Notes under the pieces: generated by a model
Seen by the model: only the letters and a program-made list of their open reading frames with translations
Told to the model about the DNA's origin: nothing
The model's database searches: none
Part shown: piece after piece, positions 5,755 to 8,597 of the stretch
Layout of the letters: each line of letters starts with the position of its first letter
Numbering within the stretch: position 1 is the stretch's first letter
Translations under genes and position numbers: made by a program
Origin: Anaerolineales bacterium
GTDB lineage: Bacteria; Chloroflexota; Anaerolineae; Anaerolineales; UBA6663
DNA: 8,597 bases
Direction: 5' to 3'
Assembly (NCBI GenBank): GCA_016789165.1
Contig: JAEURL010000315.1
Span: 1-8,597 of the forward strand

Positions 5755-7998
5755 ATGCCGCTGCAAACCGGAAACCTCCTCACCAACCGCTACCGCATCG
5801 AGCGCATCCTCGGCCAGGGCGGCATGGGCGCCGTCTACCTGGCTTTGGATGAGAGCCTGGGCGTCCCCGTCGCCGTCAAAGAGAACCTGAACGTCTCGCC
5901 GGAATCCGAGCGCCAGTTCCGGCGCGAGGCCACCCTGCTGGCCTCGCTGCGCCACCCCAACCTGCCGCGCGTCACCGACCACTTCGTGCTGGGCAGCCAG
6001 CAGTATCTGGTGATGGACTACGTGGAGGGCGAGGACCTCAAGGAGCGCCTGGCGCGCGGCGGCCAGCTCTCCGAGGCCGAGGCCCTGCGCTGGGGCGGCC
6101 AGATCTGCGACGCCCTGATCTACCTGCACGGCCTCACCCCGCCGGTGGTCCACCGCGATATCAAGCCCGGCAACATCAAGCTGGACGCGCACGGCAACGC
6201 CATGCTGGTGGACTTCGGCATCGCCAAGGCGGCCAGCTCCGGGCAGAAGACCACCACCGGCGCGGCCGCCTTCACACCCGGCTACGCCCCGCCCGAGCAG
6301 TACGGCATGGGGCGCACCGACCCGCGCACCGACCAGTTCGCCCTGGCCGCCACGCTCTATACCCTGCTCACCGGCCACACGCCGCCGGACAGCATGGAGC
6401 GCCTGCTGGGCAACACCGCGCTCACCCCGCCCGAGCAGCTGCGGCCGGACCTCTCGCCGGCCCTGGCCGCCGCCCTCACCCGCGCCCTGGAGCTGAAGCC
6501 GGAACAGCGCTTTGAGACGGTGGCCAAGTTCAAGGACGTGATGCTGGGCCGGGCGCCCATCACCCAGCCCACCCGGCGCGTGGACGCCGACGCCACGCGG
6601 GTGCGGCCGGACGCCCCCGGTGCCTCCACGGTCAAGGCCGACGCGGCGGCCACCCTCGCCTCCCCGGAGGCGGCCGGCCCGGCCCCCACGCCAGCCCCGG
6701 CGCGGCCGGCCTGGCTGCTGCCGGCCGGCCTGGGCGCGGGCGCGCTGCTGGTGATCGGCATCGTGGCCGTGGTCGCGGTCATGCTGAACAATCCGGGCGC
6801 CGCGCCCACCGCCAGCCCGCCGCCGGCCACCACCCTGGCCGTGGCCGCCGTCACCGACACGGCCGCGCCGCCGACGGCGACCGACCCGCCGCCTTCGGCC
6901 ACCAGCGCGCCGTCGGATACGCCCGTGCCGCTGCCGACCGAGACGGCCACTCCGGAGCCGCCCACCGCCACCCTCGCGCCGCCCACGGCCGCCCCCACCC
7001 AGGTGGGCGGCGGCGGCCGGATCGCCTTCATCAGCAACCGCGACGGCCAGCACTTCCAGGTCTACACCATGAACCCGGACGGCAGCGACGTCCGCCAGGT
7101 GACCAGCGACCCGACCGACAAATGGTCGCCTAATTGGCAGCTGGGCCGGCTGGGGCCGTTCGCGGGCAGCACCTTCCTGGCCTGGAGCCCGGACGGCCAG
7201 CGCTTGATGTACTCGGCCGAGATCGCGCCCGGCGGCGCCATTGACCTGTTTGTGATCAACGCCGACGGCACCAACCCGGTCAACATTACGGCGCCCACCT
7301 CGGCCGGCCGGCCCAACGAGAACGACTTCCAGCCGGCCTGGTGCCAGGACGGGACCATCGCCTTCACCTCGCTGCGCAACAACTCGCCGCAGGTCTTCAT
7401 CATCCCCAGCCTGGATAACCGCGAGGCCCGCAACTACAGCACCAGCCGCGCCAACCCGCTGGAGTACAACCCGCTCTTCTTCGCGGATTGCCGGCGCATG
7501 CTGGTCATCAGCACCCAGAACGGGGCCGGCGAACTGTGGCGCCTCTTCCCCTCACGCCAGGCCCAGGCCGCCATGTGGGCCACTTTCCCGGCCTATCCCG
7601 GAGCCAACAACGAGAACAGCTATCGCATCTTCCTGAGCGAGCTGCCGCAGGGCAACGTCATCTTGGATGCCGCCCTCGCGCCGGACGACACCCAGTTTGT
7701 CTTTACGCGCCAGAGCCCGGGCGCACAGGGCAACACCCTCATCCTGGGCACGGTGGAGAACAGCCCGCTGCAGATGAAATTCCAGCAGCTGACCGAGGCC
7801 CGGAGCGACACCAGCCCACAGTGGAGCGCGGACGGCCGCTATCTCACCTTCGTCTCCAAACGCGATGGCGGCCTGCCCCAGGTCTTCCGCATGACGTCCG
7901 GCGGGCTGGAGGAGATCAATCTGAGCGCCCGGGCGGGCGGCGCCGCCTTCACCGAACTCAGCCCGGCCTGGCAGCCCACGCCGGCCCCGGCGCCGTGA
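5755..7998 (+). CDS. Receptor-type Ser/Thr protein kinase (PknB-like) with exported PD40/TolB-like beta-propeller
   Basis: A 747-residue transmembrane signalling kinase. Residues about 13-263 are a complete Hanks-type kinase: glycine loop GQGGMGAVY (20-28), ATP-binding K42 in VAVK, helix C E58, catalytic HRDIKPGN (133-140, D135), metal-binding DFG (153-155), APPEQY (178-183) and a conserved R252. Thr-rich activation loop residues T166-T168 and T174 are likely autophosphorylation sites. A membrane helix lies at about 321-345. A Pro/Thr/Ala-rich stalk spans about 346-417. From 421 to the end there are six PD40/WD40-like blades (for example FISNRDG, WSPDGQ, WSADGRYLTFVSKRDG), with a final SPAWQP strand that may close the ring on blade one. 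By homology the propeller faces outside and may sense a ligand, peptide or wall component. No PASTA domains are present, so it is not a standard cell-wall PknB. The next gene starts one base after the stop. Confidence 0.93.
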   Translation: MPLQTGNLLTNRYRIERILGQGGMGAVYLALDESLGVPVAVKENLNVSPESERQFRREATLLASLRHPNLPRVTDHFVLGSQQYLVMDYVEGEDLKERLARGGQLSEAEALRWGGQICDALIYLHGLTPPVVHRDIKPGNIKLDAHGNAMLVDFGIAKAASSGQKTTTGAAAFTPGYAPPEQYGMGRTDPRTDQFALAATLYTLLTGHTPPDSMERLLGNTALTPPEQLRPDLSPALAAALTRALELKPEQRFETVAKFKDVMLGRAPITQPTRRVDADATRVRPDAPGASTVKADAAATLASPEAAGPAPTPAPARPAWLLPAGLGAGALLVIGIVAVVAVMLNNPGAAPTASPPPATTLAVAAVTDTAAPPTATDPPPSATSAPSDTPVPLPTETATPEPPTATLAPPTAAPTQVGGGGRIAFISNRDGQHFQVYTMNPDGSDVRQVTSDPTDKWSPNWQLGRLGPFAGSTFLAWSPDGQRLMYSAEIAPGGAIDLFVINADGTNPVNITAPTSAGRPNENDFQPAWCQDGTIAFTSLRNNSPQVFIIPSLDNREARNYSTSRANPLEYNPLFFADCRRMLVISTQNGAGELWRLFPSRQAQAAMWATFPAYPGANNENSYRIFLSELPQGNVILDAALAPDDTQFVFTRQSPGAQGNTLILGTVENSPLQMKFQQLTEARSDTSPQWSADGRYLTFVSKRDGGLPQVFRMTSGGLEEINLSARAGGAAFTELSPAWQPTPAPAP
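6787..7008 (+). other. Pro/Thr/Ala-rich stalk coding segment of the kinase
   Basis: This stretch codes for residues about 345-418, nearly all Pro, Thr, Ala, Ser or acidic, with PPxAT- and PTE-like units. It joins the membrane helix to the propeller. It is low in complexity and probably an extended, possibly glycosylated spacer outside the cell. Length variation between strains would be expected. Confidence 0.7.
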
Positions 7999-7999
7999 C

Positions 8000-8597
8000 G
8001 TGTTCCTGCACCGCTTCCGCAACGCCGTCGATTACCCGCTGCGCGAGCTGTTCCGCTGGCGCCGGCCGGGCCTGCGCCTGCGCAACGGGCCCAAGCACGC
8101 CCTCTTCGCGCACCTCCCGGCCGAGCAGCGCGTCCAGGCCGAGGCGGCCGCCGACCGGCTGTTGACGCATTACCCGCTGCGCTACCTGCACGACCACAGC
8201 CCGGCCGACAACTACCGCGAGAACCTGTTCTACCTGGAGCTGCTTGAGCGCGCGCTGAACGCGGCGCATCCGGCTCTGCCGGACACGTTGACGGCCGGCG
8301 ATATCGGGCCCTCGCATTGGTTCTACGCGCAGGCGCTCTACGCGCTGTGGGCCGGCTGGGACCGGCCGGCGGCCGCCCCGCGCGCGGTGACGCTGACGGC
8401 CTTCGAGGCGGATGCCTTCCGCGTCTACGGGGACCTGCACTCGCGCTGGGACCACGCCCAGGCCCACCGCCAGGGCCTGCCCGACGACCGCGTGCGCTAC
8501 GAGCCGCGCGCCTTCGTGCCCGCGCCGGCCGCCTACGATGCCCTGACCCTGCTCTTCCCGTTCGTCTTCGAGAGCGACCATCTGCAGTGGGGCCTGC
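8000..8597 (+). CDS. Divergent class I SAM-methyltransferase-like protein, 3'-truncated by window edge
   Basis: An open frame of 199 codons runs from a GTG at 8000 to the window end. It has no early ATG, so it is easily missed. The GTG is one base after the kinase stop and no Shine-Dalgarno sequence is present, so coupled translation is likely. Residues 1-95 are helical and rich in Arg, Leu and His. Residues 97-113 (LTAGDIGPSHWFYAQAL) resemble the SAM-binding loop of Rossmann-fold methyltransferases, with D101 and G103; TAFEADAFRVY (133-143) sits where the second acidic strand is expected, and YDALTLLFPFVF (179-190) resembles a beta-4 strand. The GxGxG loop is not canonical (GPSHW instead), so binding of SAM is uncertain. 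No signal peptide or membrane segment is visible. The link with the kinase is by position only. It is best called hypothetical with a possible methyltransferase fold. Confidence 0.6.
   Translation, partial: MFLHRFRNAVDYPLRELFRWRRPGLRLRNGPKHALFAHLPAEQRVQAEAAADRLLTHYPLRYLHDHSPADNYRENLFYLELLERALNAAHPALPDTLTAGDIGPSHWFYAQALYALWAGWDRPAAAPRAVTLTAFEADAFRVYGDLHSRWDHAQAHRQGLPDDRVRYEPRAFVPAPAAYDALTLLFPFVFESDHLQWGL

Larger units (their letters stand above)
7..7313. repeat. Dispersed, over-represented octamer palindrome GGCCGGCC
   Basis: At least 23 copies were located by eye, starting at 7, 291, 381, 1326, 1566, 1639, 1666, 2026, 2243, 2328, 2363, 2633, 2705, 3887, 4906, 5550, 5678, 5682, 6672, 6704, 6723, 7302 and 7306. 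With independent bases at about 70% G+C (an assumed figure), roughly two would be expected. In genes it is read in all three frames: as Ala-Gly (1639, 1666, 6672), Pro-Ala (1326, 1566, 6704) and Gly-Arg-Pro (7, 7306). It also occurs in the spacer at 5678-5689. The core GCCGGC is common too, so the true unit may be shorter. Confidence 0.75.

Noticed and set aside
5671..7053. A 460-codon open frame on the - strand opposite the kinase
   Set aside because: It is antisense to an intact kinase domain and its product is mostly Gly/Arg/Ala with no family motif.
7488..8165. A 225-codon + strand frame crossing from the kinase into the next gene
   Set aside because: It overlaps the last propeller blades out of frame and is Arg/Pro/His-rich without motifs. 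The GTG frame at 8000 continues open to the window end with normal composition.
1..8597. Possible CRISPR array, tRNA, insertion sequence or defence island
   Set aside because: There are no regularly spaced direct repeats, no cloverleaf-like non-coding stretch, no transposase motifs and no spacer longer than about 100 bases to hold them.

Overview
The window is dense, very GC-rich bacterial DNA with seven protein genes, all on the + strand, and almost no spacer. No rRNA, tRNA, mobile element, phage gene or CRISPR array is visible. The gene styles point to a Chloroflexota-like bacterium (Anaerolineae or a relative). These are a PknB-type kinase with a TolB-like beta-propeller outside the membrane, a UMF1-type MFS transporter, a two-zinc-ribbon membrane protein and a C45 acyltransferase-like hydrolase. 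This taxonomic reading is inferred from gene content and G+C; no marker gene is present.

Region 1 (1-4202) looks like one transcription unit of four tightly packed genes. The first is the 3' part of a MobA-like molybdenum cofactor nucleotidyltransferase (1-552). It overlaps by 11 bases a zinc-ribbon protein with a helical N-terminus and one C-terminal membrane segment (542-1924). One base later comes a GTG-started peptidase C45/acyltransferase-like Ntn hydrolase (1926-2924). After nine bases follows a YprB-like RNase H-fold 3'-5' exonuclease with a helical-repeat C-terminus (2934-4202). Their jobs do not form an obvious pathway, so the packing may reflect shared expression rather than shared function.

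Region 2 (4203-5674) has a 98-base spacer with a plausible sigma70-type promoter and a clear Shine-Dalgarno sequence, followed by a UMF1/Atg22-like MFS transporter.

Region 3 (5675-8597) opens with an 80-base spacer holding two perfect GC-only palindromes and a -10 element six bases before the start codon, the arrangement of a leaderless mRNA. It drives a 747-residue receptor kinase: cytoplasmic Ser/Thr kinase, one membrane helix, a Pro/Thr-rich stalk and an exported six-bladed PD40 propeller. One base after its stop begins a GTG-started gene that runs off the window and resembles a divergent class I methyltransferase.

The most unusual DNA-level signal is the 8-bp palindrome GGCCGGCC, counted by eye at least 23 times, far above a base-composition expectation of about two. 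It occurs in all three reading frames and in a spacer, which recalls the highly iterated palindrome HIP1 of cyanobacteria. I did not find a clear new defence or mobile system; the genes are mainly housekeeping or signalling genes with several poorly characterised families.
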